Source: Nilaparvata lugens (taxonomy: Eukaryota > Arthropoda > Insecta > Hemiptera > Delphacidae). Taken from it: DNA of 64,000 nucleotides. The DNA is taken from positions 47,549,682 through 47,613,681 of the forward strand of contig NC_052511.1 in the NCBI RefSeq assembly GCF_014356525.2. Direction: 5' to 3'. Made by a program: the position numbers and the translations under genes. The notes under the pieces are model-generated. The model did no database searches, was not told the DNA's origin, and saw nothing but the letters and a program-made list of their open reading frames with translations. Positions 33,501 through 48,500 of this stretch are shown here, in pieces (position 1 is the stretch's first letter; every line of letters begins with the position of its first letter).

Positions 33501-36500
33501 TAACACCTTCTCATTGGCTGATGCAACAAAATGGCTTCGCATTAACAATATTTTCATAATTTTTGCCGCAACCTCACGTTTTAATCCGCCAATTAAAGAA
33601 TGTTTTCATTTTTTCAATGTGTAATTTGCATTATTTTACAGGCATGGCCCTACTTCCTAGCCTTTATCTTAATAGAAAACATCATCCTATGGTTGAAAAA
33701 GAAACCAACGATGAGATTGAACGACGGGATCACATCGATATCTCACGGAATATTCCAAGAGTGTGGCAGGTGGGTTTAATCTATTTCCTATGAATAATCT
33801 ATGATAATCTAACAACAGGAAGTAATATGTCAATATAATATCATTGAAGTACTAGGACCGGAAACACAAAAGCCTGTTAAATTTCAATCAAGATCAGATC
33901 GAATGCTAGGAGAACTAATCAGAGAATACGTTCTTGAAAATAAGGCTTCTCTGATTGGTTTTCATGGCATTTAATCACGGTTACAATCTAATAGGCTTTT
34001 ATGCAACCGAACCAAAATGATAAAATAAACTGTATATAATTTATTGTAATTATTATCTACTATTTTGTTTTGTTCTACCTGAACCAATAACTTATCAATA
34101 AATATATTATTCCTTCGATAATGATACCCTATCTTATCACTTCCAAAACCAAACTAGATCAACAATTAATTTCAATTTCAAGTTTCATATTTCATCGATA
34201 TCATTTCCCAAACCAAACTAGACTGTCGATAGATTTCTCCATTGTAACCAAATACTCTCAAATGCAACATTGTGGCCTCGAAAACCTCAGCAAAAACTTG
34301 AAATTTGATAAATCTTTTGTGGAAATTACTGACGGATTAATTGTTGAGCATGACTTGTCTTCAGCGATCGAACCGGTTTCCTTTAAAAAGTTGAATGAAC
34401 TGTGGTGAGTTTCATTTCAAACTGACAGAATTCCTCATAGACTAACACCAATACTTGCCGTTCAACCAATACTGACAGTTGATAATTGAATGAAATACAT
34501 TGAGATTCACTTAATTCTGTCAGAATTCCTAATGCAGTTACACCAATGCTGCACATTTAACCGATACTGACAGTATGAAGCTGAATGAGCCGTTGTGAGA
34601 ATCATTTCAATCTGGCAGCGTTTACTATAAACAACATCAATAGGTTCCCATTTAACTAATACTGACAGTGTGAAGCTGAATCATCTATGATATTGAAGCC
34701 CAGTTAAAATAAGTGAATGACTCAAAGTTGCAGACCTGTTATGTAAATGTCAAAGGCAACAGTTTAATCTATAGTAACAAATTATTATTAGGTGGCCTAC
34801 AGTAATTTGTAGTTTGTAGCTATGATTTATCGGACACGTTGTAAATATTTGTCAATTGAATATTGTGAATGAAAGCTTCTAAAAGACCGGATAAATAATT
34901 ATTTATCGTATAGTAACCCTACTATTATAATTATTATAAATGGGATAAAGTGGATGTAAACTCGTAGAAAACCAGGTAGATTTAGTACAGTACTTTGTAG
35001 CCATTATTCATTGCAGTAGTAAAATATTGTCAATGAAATATTGTGAATGGAAGCTTCTAGAAGTCCGGATAGATGATTATTTATCGTATAGTACTATAAT
35101 ATTGTAAATGGAATATAGTAGATGGAAACTTCTAGAAAACCAGGTAGATTTAGTACAGTACTTTGTAGCCATTATTCATATTGCAGTAGTAAAATATTGT
35201 TAATGAAATATATTGTGAATGAAAGCTTCTAAAAGACAGTAGACGTGATGATGTTTTTATCGTATATAGTACTATAATATTGTAAATTGAATTTTATAGT
35301 AGATGGAAACTCCTAGAAGACCATTTAGATTAGTACAGTACCGTAACTTGTTTCCATGATTAATCACCCTTGTAGTAGGAAATTGTCAAGGAAAATTTGT
35401 GAATGGAAGCTTCTGAAAGTCCGGATAGATTATTATTTGCCGTATAGTAAGTTACTATAATAGTTTGAATGAAATATAGTACATGGAAATTTCTAGAAGA
35501 CTATTAATCTTCTAGTAGATTAGCTTACCGATTGATCATATTAAAGTGAAATCATTGGCGATGGAGAATATTATGATGAATGAAAACTTCTAGATTTTAG
35601 AAGACCTGGTAGATTATTTATTGTATAATGAACACACTTTTTCTATATATTTTCACACGACATGCAGTCAAATATCTAAGTAAATAATCAAATCCGTTTA
35701 CTTACTGACTGTAGTAGTTTCGACCAGCTAGCGATCATTTCCAACAGTTGACTGTTTTGACTGTTGAAAATGATGATCGCTAGCTGGTCAAAAGTACTAT
35801 AGTCATTAAGTAAAACATTTTGATTATTTACTTAAATATTTACTGCATGTCGTGTGAAATACATAGGAGAAAGTGTGTTAATACATTGCAGCTCGGAATG
35901 GAACAAGAAACCATCACCATGTATAATGAAATTATTGTAAATGATACAGATTGAATGAAAGCTTCTGGAAGATGAGGTAGATTAGCCTACTGCTTATAGT
36001 AACTGATAGATAATGAACTGGTGGATTATAAAGTATTGATTGTAAAGTGAGAGTATGACTCTTACAAGATCAGATGAGAACTTGATCAGCATTTTTGAAA
36101 GAAAGATTCTCCGCAGAATTTTTGGAGGAGTGCTGTTGGATGGAGTGTGGTGCAGAAGAAAGAATCTTGATCTTTACAACATGATTGTATGCGGTGGCTC
36201 CTATCCGAGTAGGTAGGCTCAGGTGGGCAGGCCATGTTGTAAGAGCTGATGAGTCATTTCCACCAAAAAAGATAATGGCTTACAACATGGAAGGTAGAAG
36301 ACCTCCTGGTAGACCAAGGTTGAGGTGGATGGATGCAGTTGCCGGAGATGCAAGAGTTGTTGGGGTCAGGAATTGGAGGCGTGCTGCCATGGATAGAGTA
36401 GAATGGTGGCAAATGTTAGAGGAGGACAAGATCCGCTCTGGATTGTTGAGCCAATAATGATGATGATGATGATGATGAAAGAAAGAGTATTGTCAATGGA

Positions 36501-39500
36501 ACAAGGTTGATGGTTGAATGGATGCTTAATCTTATAGTCAAACTATTGTCAATAAAACATGATAAATAAATGCTTCTGGAAAATTATAAATTCAATCATG
36601 CAACACGCAAATAATAACTTATACGACAACACATATCACCTATAGTGGGGTGTATATTATAATATATCCATTGAATTATCTATGCCTATTAAGAAATTAT
36701 TCAATGCATAAAAACTTCTTTGTTTTGATTTTATTAAATTTTATAGTACCTATTCAAATTTGTATTGTAATATTGTTTCTGATGAATAAACTTTTCTTGA
36801 AAATTTGAATTTGAATCTTAACTGAAACTACTGGGAGACTATTGTTTCAAAATGATATCAATGACAATAATTGGAAAATGGTTAATACATTATGTTAATG
36901 TAAATGAAAACTTCTACATTTTAGAAGACCTGTTAAATTATTTATTGTATAGTGGAAATATTGTGAATGAAACAGGTTGAATGAAAGCTTCTAGAGATAT
37001 GAGGTATCATGTTAATTATTCAATATCGGGGCACCGAGCTTCGCTCGTTATTTTTATTTATAGATATACAGAACACAATTATCTCTAAAATTATCGTGTT
37101 TATATTTTACAGCTGGCTGTACGTCAGCTTATGAATTTCGGGGATGTGATATTTTGATTTTTCACATACTCACTAGCTCACTCACTTTTTTACTATCCAT
37201 AGCTGTTTCAGCCAAGGATGAATTATCCTTTCAATGTCGTTCAGCGAGTTTTCCCAAGGATGAGACCTAGTGCAATCGAATTTTTATATCATACACCTAC
37301 TATGTTCCAAATTTCGTGAAAATTGTCAAAGCCGTTTCCGAGATCCGTTGAACATAAATATATACCCATTTAACCAGATAACCAGATAAACAGATAACCA
37401 GATAACCACATAATCATATAAATATATACAGAAACTGCTCGCCTAATATAATATGATGAATTTGGAACTGGACTACTTAATTTTATGAAGGAACAGTTTT
37501 GGACTAGAATCTAAAATCCTACCCCAGTTTCCATTCGATTTGTATAAGTTTTATGTAGAGATGTTTTTATATGTATTTTTGATTACAGGTTATTGTTCAG
37601 AGGAGCCGAGAGCGCCCTCTATGTATATATTTACGAGAACTATAGACTGATGGAGCTCCCCTGGGATTCTCCTATGACTTGGTACATAGCGGCCATTGCT
37701 GTCGACTTCTGCTATTATTGGGTACACCGAGCCAGCCATGGTGAGATAGTGCTTCAATAATACTATAATATAATACGTTATGTATAATTGGATAGTACTT
37801 ATTCAAATTTATTGCTTCAATAAAATTATATTTGAATTATATTCATAGTACCTAATATTTGAGGATTGATTCATCAGAAATGACTTCATTTGAGTGTATT
37901 GTAACTGTCACCTGGTCATATGTGGAAATATATATGAATCATATATTTATCTCATAAAGATCAGGATTTTAGAGTTTTTGAATTAAAAGTTAAATGAACA
38001 GTATTTTGTCTTTGAACAATCTTTGTCATCGACAGGAAAAATGTTTATTCATATGTTGTCAATATTAACGTTAGGTTCTCTTGTTTCTAATAACAAACGT
38101 GCCGTTTGTGCGACAGATAAAAATATGTACTTGAAATGGCCTTCATGTTTGGCATTGACTGAACTTATATTAGGTTAATACCCAAAATTTAGCTTTTGGG
38201 GCAGAGCTCGTTCGTTAGGACTGTGAGTAAAGTCCGGCTGATCCAGTGAAAAGGCTAGACTTTGTTTCGTTTTATTAACAGTTATTCTGTCACATATCGG
38301 CAGTTTAAAAATAATTGTATTATTAAGGGAGACGGGTTCTGAACCTATTCATTGGTTCAGTTAATTTTTGTTTTCTAAAATACTAACTGTAAAGTCGTGA
38401 CTAAACCAGTAAATGCCAAAGGGGGAAGCCATCTTCAAAAGGTAGGTGACTACTGGATAAGATCATTGTTCTTAATTTTCATAACCACAAAGATTGAATC
38501 ATCTTAAGCAGCAGCGAGTAGTTTCCCCATTAAATTTTTTTGTCAAATTAATGTCAATTAATGGTGATTTGAGTGTGATTTTTTGTTTTTTATTCTGTTT
38601 TCAACCATAAAAATTTAAAATTCTTAGTTTTCGTGTTTTTTTTTTTAGTAAGAATGGATTAAATTTTGGAAAAGTGAAACCATAACCCTATTTCGGACTT
38701 TTAAAATGTTATCTAAATTTGGGAGAGAAATAGTTCAAGGAGTATCCTTAGTTTCTCTCCCAATCAGTGCTACTTTGTAAAAATTATGAATAAATGAATA
38801 AATATATAAATAAATTCAATTTTAATATTGTGTTTGTTTATTTATTTATATTTTATCTTCTTTTGGAATGGAAAAAATTGATATTTAGCATTTTAAACCG
38901 AAAGATAACAATTAAATAACGTTCTAGTATTTCTGTTCTCTCTTTTTGTTATCATAGTTCTTCCCCTCCTTACATAATCGGTAGTCCTTCCCGCCTTACA
39001 TAACAAATGTATTCCATTGTGTTTCTCTTTTCTACTCTATGTTTTATTTTAGAAATCCATATATTTTGGGCACAACACCAAGTCCATCACAGCTCTGAAG
39101 ACTACAATCTAACCGTGGGACTAAGGCAGTCTGTGCTTCAGGGATGGTGTGGATTTGTAAGTTCATAAAATATTTTATTTATCACAAAATTACAATAATT
39201 AAAATTACCCATATGCAAGCTCTTTTAATCCTATTAATATAAATATTATTCGATATTCAATAATTGAAATTTCTATAGTGATATGGGACCAGCGTAAAAC
39301 TGTAGAATGGAAGATATGAGTTTTAATGTTTCTTAAAAATTTTGAGATTCAATTAGTGGAAGGAGAATTTCAAGTTTTGAATTCTCATACTGAAGATGAC
39401 AGCATAGGTGTTGAAACATGAAAAATTTCAATAAATTCGTGGTATTTTCAGACAATATTCTAGTGTTCTATAAAGGAACAATAGTTTATTGTAATAAACA

Positions 39501-42500
39501 GATAGTTTTTTTTATATAGGCTGCATATAGTGCGGTCCACGTTATAATGGCAGAAGAGATTGATTGATTGATTGAGTACTTTATTTATGTAGATTACAAT
39601 ATATACTGGCTTATACACTTATATACAATAGCTTACAATACAGCAAAATTATAGATGAATTTACATAATATAGACTAAGAAAATAATTATTGAACTGTAT
39701 ATGATATGAAAAAGGAATTTGTAACATAATAACTATAGATAATAATCATATTGTTATGCATCTACATAAATTGGCGGAGCTTTGGACATATCAATGTCCA
39801 TTCTTCGGAAAGAATATTAAAAATATCCTCCCCACTAACTCTCTACCAAAGATAGGAGAAAAACGTTGCCGATCCTTTGTCTTCTCAATGCCTTCTATAG
39901 ACGGTAGCTGATACAGGTTTATTGATGTGATATTAACGGTTCATTCTCGTTTAAAATAATCAATTTTATTTTATTAAGCAAGCAGCAGTTACATTTTTCA
40001 ATAATCCCATGATGAATTTTCATAATTAAGATGAAATATTTTGTTAATTAGTTATTAATTCTACATTGTTACAAGACTATCTGAAACAGAGCAAAGAGAG
40101 AAAGAGATAGCGCTATCCGCTTTGTTGAATGATAGACAAGGATAGCAATACCATTGCTAATCAAACACTGCCATTATAACGTGGACCTCACTATAGGCAT
40201 GTTTGTATTTGTCATTTACTTCTGTGTTCTACTTTCATTCATTCATTCATTCATTTATTGTATAAAATACTATAATCATAATACAATTATGACATTGGAG
40301 GAAAAACTAGGCTGAGCCTGTACTATTTCTCTCCAAAAATTTTGATAAAATGTTAATGTTGTTCAAAAGATAAGGTTATGTAATCACACACTGCTTCGTC
40401 ACTTGATTTTCGGTCCAGGAATGATGATTTAAAATTTTGAATTTTGAAGGTTGATTTTATACTCTAAATAAATCACAGAATGTATCACAATAAATTAAAA
40501 ACTTGAGAAAAAATTTAATTTCTACTTTTAACTGATAAAGTTTTTTCATGTTCTACAGAGGTTAATATTTAGAAGAATATAATTTTCTAGAACAAAATTA
40601 TATTCTTCTAAATATTAACCTCTATTAGAAGAAATATAATGTAATATTATTCTATATCTCTATGAATTTAGAGAGTTCACTATTTTAAGCTTCTCTCATA
40701 AAATTTGAAATACTTGGAACATGAGAAGCTGAAACTAACTCCCGTATTCAAAGTAAAATCCAAGACTATTTCAAATTAAAATCAGTGACCCACATTTTTT
40801 TAATATTGTTGTTGTTCATCTGAGATTAGTATCCAAGCTGAACTTGTTGTTTGATTATCTACTTCCTTATTGACAGCTCAAAACTGAGGAAACAGATTTG
40901 TTTGTTTTTTTAATGGCTTTGATAAATTACCAAAATGTAGGTCATTGCTATTGAGATATTATCATTGATAAGTTTCACTGTCAATGAAACACTATAAGCT
41001 TTGAATACCGACACGAAGTTTCCAAGCATTCTTATAGAAAAAATCTCGTTGAAAATTGTTATAAAATCTATTAGTATTGACTACCGTACTGTTACTCCTT
41101 CATTTATATTAAACAATTGACTATTGACAAGCCTAATAAACTGTCGAAAATAATTAATTTTAATATGTTCAAATCCCGGTTTACTATTTATTTTAATATT
41201 TCACTTCCCTTATGATGAATGAATAAACAACAGCCTGTATTGTTATAATAGGTACACTTGCAATAAATTGCAATTATTGATATTGATTGATGATCATCTT
41301 ATATTGATAAAAAAGCATCATTCTATCTATGTGAATATTCATATCTCTATGAATTCACATTACTCTAGAATACTATAATATTATATTTTTGGGGTTGTAT
41401 TTAAAGATGGAAATTACTGAGATATTGAATCTATTAAAATGCTAATAAATAAATAATTATTATTATTATTCATTTATTTATTTACATTGTTTACAAATAC
41501 TTAACATGAGGATAGGCACAACAGGCTCATGCCCAAAACTGTCCCATTTCTAATTTAAACTATACTGTCCAAATCAAATTGTGTTATCATCTATCATCAA
41601 ATTAATCATCCATTTTGTACATATACAATTCAATGCAATATATGCAAAATTCATCAACACTTAGAAGCTTTAAATATGATTCAATATTATTATTAAACGA
41701 AATTCCAAATTAAATGCTGTAAATCACCCCGAAGACTTCTGCTACAGCAAATATTGACAAAACGGTAAACAGCCATACGGAAATTGAATAGTAGCGCTCA
41801 TCGAATTTTAATCTAGATGTTTACCCTAGTTGTTGATATTTGGAGTAGCAGAAGTCTTCGGGGTGAATTACAGCATTTAATTGGGATTTTCTTTCAATAA
41901 TAATTACTGATCCATATTTGAAGCTTCTTAAGTTTTGATGAATATTGCATTGAATTGTATATGTACAAAATGGATGATTAATTTGATGATAGATGATAAC
42001 ACAATGAAGTAGGTACCATATCATATCTTAGAATAAAAATAGCACTGTTCTTTCGTAGCGTATTATATCATTGGAAAGATTGATTAAAATAGTCAACTCT
42101 ATAGGTATATTCTGTTTTGTAATTGAAATAGTTACTCAAGATGAAATGAAATTATTATAGAGTATTATTATTATATATTAACCTTTTTTGGACAACTTCT
42201 ATCCAAATTTAGGAGAGGAACAGTTGTGGGCTTTAAGCTTGTTGTTCCTTCCCCTATTATTCATAATTATTGAGAATTATATATTGTATCTATATCAATG
42301 TACTAGCCGTTAGGCTCGCTTCGCTCGCCATATCCGTCTAGCCAGGGGGCTCCGCCCCTGGACCCCCGACTGGATCGTCCAAGAATGAGATCAGCAGGCT
42401 CGCTTCGCTCGCGTGCATTTTTCATTTTTAGCATATTATATTAGGACAATCCAGTCGGGGGTCCAGACTAAACGTCTGGCTAAACGGATATGGCGAGCGA

Positions 42501-45500
42501 AGCGAGCCTGACGGCTAGTAATATAATATTCCCAGGATTGAAGTAGCAGTGCCCAATCAATTTTTCCGCGATAAATGCATTTAAATCTTCAACTTGGTGC
42601 CAACTTAACAAAATCAACTAAACTTAATGCCAACCTGACAAAATTATTAATTTAGTTGCCAGTTAACAACTGTTTCGAAGAGGTACTCTATCTAGATTGT
42701 AGTTCTATAGTAACATATGATATGGAAATTTCAATTATAATTAAGAGATAGGGAGAAGAAGAATATACATGCTAAAAGACAACATTTAAACCCTTAAAAA
42801 CAACCCTTAGAGTTAAAATATTGCCAAAAGATTTCTTAGTGCGCCTCTAAAGGGCCAACTGAACATACCTACCAAATTTGAACGTTTTGGTCCGGTAGAT
42901 TTTTAGTTATGCGAGTGAGTGAGTGAGTGAGTGAGTGAGTGAGTGAGTGAGTCAGTCAGTGAGTGCCATTTCGCTTTTATATATATATATATATAATATA
43001 TATATATAATATTATATATATAAATGTATATTATATAATATTATATATATATATTATATATATATATATTATATATATATATAATATATATATATATATA
43101 TTATATATAATTAATTATTAATGTTCCCAGGGTGCTGGAGAGTTTTTACATAAATAAGTGACCTACAAAGGTCATTATTATATTATTATTTCGTGTGTTA
43201 TTGGAATTTAGTTGATTTACTTTTGATGTTATATACACTTCTATTTCATACTTTAATATTGATCAAAACTATTATTATAATCGATTTTATTATTAATTTT
43301 TCAGGCGTTCTACCTACCCATGGCCCTGTTTGTCCCACCAGCGCAGTTCCTAACCCACCAACAGTTCAACCTCATGTACCAGTTCTGGATCCACACAGAA
43401 ACTGTCAAATCTTTGGGACCTCTAGAATGGGTTCTCAACACACCTAAACACCACAGACTGCATCATGGTAAGCTGCTAATAGATAAAAATGAACTGGATG
43501 TAGGCTATAGAAATTCAGCCTTTAGAGAAATCGGAGGGAGATTTAGAAAACAAATAATTGTTGAAATGCTGGAAAAATGTAGTAAACGTACAACCTAACA
43601 AAATACAAAACACACCATTTAAGATTGGTCACACCACACCGATTAATCAAGACATGATCAGACAAGTTTAGTCACAATACTCCACATTGCTGCTTATGAC
43701 GCAACACCCACTGATTAGTCATTGCAATTAGACATGAATCCATATTTTTATTTATTATTTTACAAAGGCAATTCCATTCAATTATATTACCTAGATAATA
43801 TACCTAGATTATATTACCTTTATATTCAATTATTTTACCTAGAAGTATTTTAAGTCATGATGATGATATGAATGATAATACAATGGAGGTAGAGTTATGA
43901 ATGAATAAAAATTATAGGTTATGCTATCCGCTTGAATTGATTAGAGTCCACTTTTCAGTCCAGAAATAAATAAGCTAGAAATTTTGAATTTGATTTGATT
44001 AAAAACCTAATAAAATAGAATGATTACATTCAATAAACTCTTAGAACTTGAAAATATTGAGTTATTAATAGGCAACTATGTGAAGTATTGTGACTAAACG
44101 TGACTAGTCTTGTCTTGACTAATCGGTGTGTGACCAGCCTAATGTTTCAAGCAAAGACTTGCAGACAATTATTATTTATGTGAATAAACAATAATTGTCT
44201 GCAACAGAATTATTCTGTTCACGCACTGACTGGAGTACTTTCGGACGGCAAGAGTTCATTCTCAACAGTTCAAATTGCTCCAGTGAGTAAGAGAACAAAA
44301 TTTTTCTCTACATAAAATAATTTACTGCATGTCGTCGGAATAATGTGTCAATACATAGCAGTTTGGAATGAATCTAGAAACCATCATATTTAGAAAACAC
44401 AAATTTTCCATGCATTCAATAAACGGATTCAATAAACTCGTAAGATTGGAACTTGATTTTTTTAAAGAAAAAGACGCACTGCATGGGGAGGAAATACTTC
44501 ACAATGCTGCCTTTAGAATTACAGTCAACAAAGAACATCAAAAAATTTAGTATAAAACTCAAGGAGTATTTAATAGCATTGTCTCTGTACACCCTACAAG
44601 AGTTTACAGATCATACTATGAGTTTATGACTATTGTTTATCAATTTTTGCTATATCTATAGGAGGTTGATAGGACTATTTTCTACTACCTACTTTGTATG
44701 TTATGTTTGTATTATATTGACGCTGCTCCTGATTATGAATGAAGAATTGATGTGTGCGACAGTTCAGTCCAGTTGAGTTAGAAAAATAATCATATAAAAT
44801 ATATTCCAGAGATTTTTCAGTTTGGTGTAAGGGTAAGCATTCCTGACCGGCAATGGAGGTACTGGGCTCGTTTCCCGGGCTGACAAATAATTTTTTAATA
44901 GTAGCGCTCATCGAATTTCCATCTAGCTGTTCACCCTGTTGTCAATATTTGCAGTAGCAGAAGTCTTCGGGGTGAATATTACAGAATTTAATTGGATTTT
45001 CGTTTAATAATATAAAATATTTCACACCAACCAAATTTTAAATTGTTTCTAGGCTATATACCTACTTTAATATCTTCAATCATATTATATCAAAAGAATT
45101 TTAAAGTATTCATAGGATATAATTGTTTTCAGCGAACCCTTTCTTCAATGTTTTGAAGATGAAATTATCATATCATTGAAGAAGGTCCAGATTGTAACGG
45201 TTCTATTTCTCAATTTGTCCATACTACAGTTGTATTTCACCTTCTTTTACACAGAATTTCCAGTATTTGATTTGATTAAAAAAATACATTTTTTTAAAAG
45301 TACCTAGCTTATTGCAACTTTCATCCTCAGCATTGCTATGAGTGAGGAAGTGATAATATCACTAGTAGTTTAATTTAATTAATCAAAAATTAAAAAACAA
45401 TTTATCATTTTAAAATGTCTAGAAAAAATCCTAAATAATATAGGTAGCTCTATGTCCTATCTTACCGTGACTTGTCGTCCCGGAACGGAGTGTGAGCGCT

Positions 45501-48500
45501 GTTATCAGGTCTGGCTGCAACTGTCTACAACGTTGATGGAAAGATACATTTTCAAGATGTTCGATGTTTTTTAACGGGTAGTATCATAGCCACCTCTAAT
45601 ACAAGGCCGCGGCCTACGATATTGCAACGTCGCAGTGTAGGCTTAGAATCTAATACATGATTGGTGAAAAAGATTTAAAAAAATACCAGCTGATCTTTTT
45701 CACCAATCATGCATTAAATTATAGCCTTGTATTAGAGGTGGCTATGGTAGTATTAAAGACCACTAAACAGCTGATCAATGATGAATAATTCTATAGTCTG
45801 ATATTTTTCACTCTAATATTGGCGTATGAAGGAGGCTCCTTTTTCCTTATATATTATCATTGAAATGCAAAATTTCCAAAAACCTTGTATATACGTCGAC
45901 GCGCAATTTAAAAAGGAACATACCTGTCAAGTTTCATGAAAATCTATTACCGCGTTTCGCCGTAAATGCGCAACATATAAACATTTAAACATTAAGAGAA
46001 ATGCCAAACCGTCTACTACAATCTTGAAGACCTCACTTCGCTCGGTGAATAATTGTAACTTGAAAACATTAAAGAAAGGGTTAGCTGAAAACAACTGTAT
46101 CCTATAAAAAATTTTAAATTATGTTGATGTAATATGTTTTAATTATTCCTCCATACTTATTTCTCATAATTCTGCAGGTTTAGTTTCAATCAAATTGTGT
46201 AAAATTTTTATTGTGTAAAATTTTGTTGATAAAATATGTTTTAATTATTCCTCCACACGTATTTCTTATAATTTTACAGGTTTAGTTTCAATCGAATTGT
46301 GTAATTTTTATCTTTTACAGATGGAAGTTATTGAGATATTGCAATTATTCTAATGCTAATGAATTAATTATTATTATTATTTTTTGTGTAGTTGAGAAGT
46401 TGATATTGTGGTAATTATTCATATTGAATGAAAAAGACTAAGAAATTGTCAAAAAACCACTGATTTATTGATAATTAGAAAGACCGGTTTCGGTTATTAC
46501 ACCATTGTCAATCTCTGATAAACAGAGAATAGTTTATCAGAGATTGACAATGGTGTAATAACCGAAACCGGTCTTTCTAATTATCAATAAATCAGTGGTT
46601 TTTTGACAATTTCTTAGTCTTTTTCATTCAATATTATTATTATACGAAAATCCAAATTAAATGCTGTAATTCAGCCCGAAGTCTTCTAAGTGAAAGTAAA
46701 TATATAATTTTGATCTTTTATTGTTTCAGGCAGCATGCTATGGTGTCTGGATAAAAACTATGGCGGCTGTTTAATAATTTGGGACAGGTTATTTGGGACA
46801 TTTGTAGAGGATAAGAAGGAGCAGGAGATTATCTACGGCCTTGTCTACAACCAGCCATCTTTCAATCCTTTCTTTCTACAGGTAATGATAAAATTATTAA
46901 TTGGCAGAAATATAAAATTACAACATCTTAGAAAATACACAATAAAAGCAATACAAGTTTTACAACATGAGTAAATACTATTACAAAATAAAATGCAATG
47001 CCAATTGAGTATAGAAGTACCTATTAGACGAAGAGTACTATGTACTAAATTAACATCATATCTAGTAGAATTTATTGAAATTCAATAAAATTACCTACTT
47101 CTCATAGATATGAATATTTTTTATAGTAATTAGGCAACATTGTTATAGCCTAAGTACCAGGTTTTTTTCGGCAACATGTAAGATAGTCAGAATACTGATG
47201 ATAATGAGTAAATGAATTCAAAGTACTAAGATTATTATAAATCTTCTAAGTTCTCTGATAGAAAAAAACCATTTTTTTCCTACAGTTACGTTGAAAAGTG
47301 GCCATTGCTGCACTGATTACAGAACGCAAAGAATCACTTCTCCGCTCTACTGCGGGAAAATTTTTTCTGCACTCCAGATTTGCAACACGGCAACGCAAAA
47401 TAGTTAGTTGGCTATATGGAGCACCAGTGCAAAAAAATCAAAATTAAGTTGGTAACAGTGACTGTGGTGCACGTTATAATAATATTAAGGACAACGAGGA
47501 CAGCCACCACATGAGTGACAGCCGCCCCTTCATTCATTTATTACTACTACATTATTCAATTTTATTTATTAATAGTAAAATCACACAGAAAAACATTCGA
47601 TGGATTTAATCAGGGAATTTTACCCATAATGACCCACTTTTGATATTCAATGGTGACTGTAGGAAAAATTAAATGTGAAATACGTGCGCAAAGTTCCTCT
47701 GCTGCACTCAAGAAACCATTCCGCCCTCGCCTATGGCTCGGGCGTAAACGTTTCTTTCGGTGCAGCAAACTGTAACTTTGCGCACTAGTTGCACAAATAA
47801 CTATTAAATTGGTTGTTGGTTATCCATCTTGTTTTCACTGATATTATTACTATTGTATTCTTATATAACTTTAAAGTGAAAAACACTCACATTTTTTGGT
47901 GTGGCGATGACTGAATACTTCAGTTTCTGTTTGGCTTGAGAATGTGCAACATCAGCACGAAACGGTCGTCGCCACACCAAGAGTGTTTTTTTCACTTTTA
48001 AGTTACATAAAAATACAATAGTAATATTTTTTTAATACTCCAAACAAACAGAAACACATTTGAAAACTGTCCCAAGTTAGACCACTTGACTTTTCTTCCT
48101 TGTAATTGTGTTCCTATTGTAATCCTATTATATTAAGCAAGCAATTTCTGTATATATCTGGTTATTTTTATATCTGGCTATCTTTATATCTGGTTATTTA
48201 TGTTTTACGGATCTCGAAAACTGCTCCAACGATTTTCACGAAATTTGGAACATAGTAGGTTTATGATATAAAGATTCGATTGCACTAGGTCTCATTCTTT
48301 GGAAAACTCGCTGAACGACATTGAAAGGATAATTCATCCTTGGAAAACAGACGATAGTTTCGTCGTCCCTCGATAACAGAAGATGCGTATGCTGTGTGGG
48401 AGAGAGGCAGAATTATTTCCAGTTGTGCGATCATAATAACCAGCGAGAAACTTTATCTAGCTAGACAATTTTTAATCGATTTGATCAACATAATCTGATT

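Larger units (their letters stand above)
34830..37020. repeat. Degenerate satellite of about 90-180 bases in AGMO intron 2
   Basis: GTGAATGAAAGCTTCTAAAA, GTAGATGGAAACTTCTAGAA, ATTTATCGTATAGTACTATA and TAGATTTAGTACAGTACTTT recur many times with growing divergence. Interrupted by MITE N and an RTE fragment. Confidence 0.8.

Noticed and set aside
33563..33793. 76-codon frame across AGMO exon 2 (and its counterpart at 1348-1536)
   Set aside because: Wrong frame. The frame one base over gives the AGMO membrane segment with matching splice phases.
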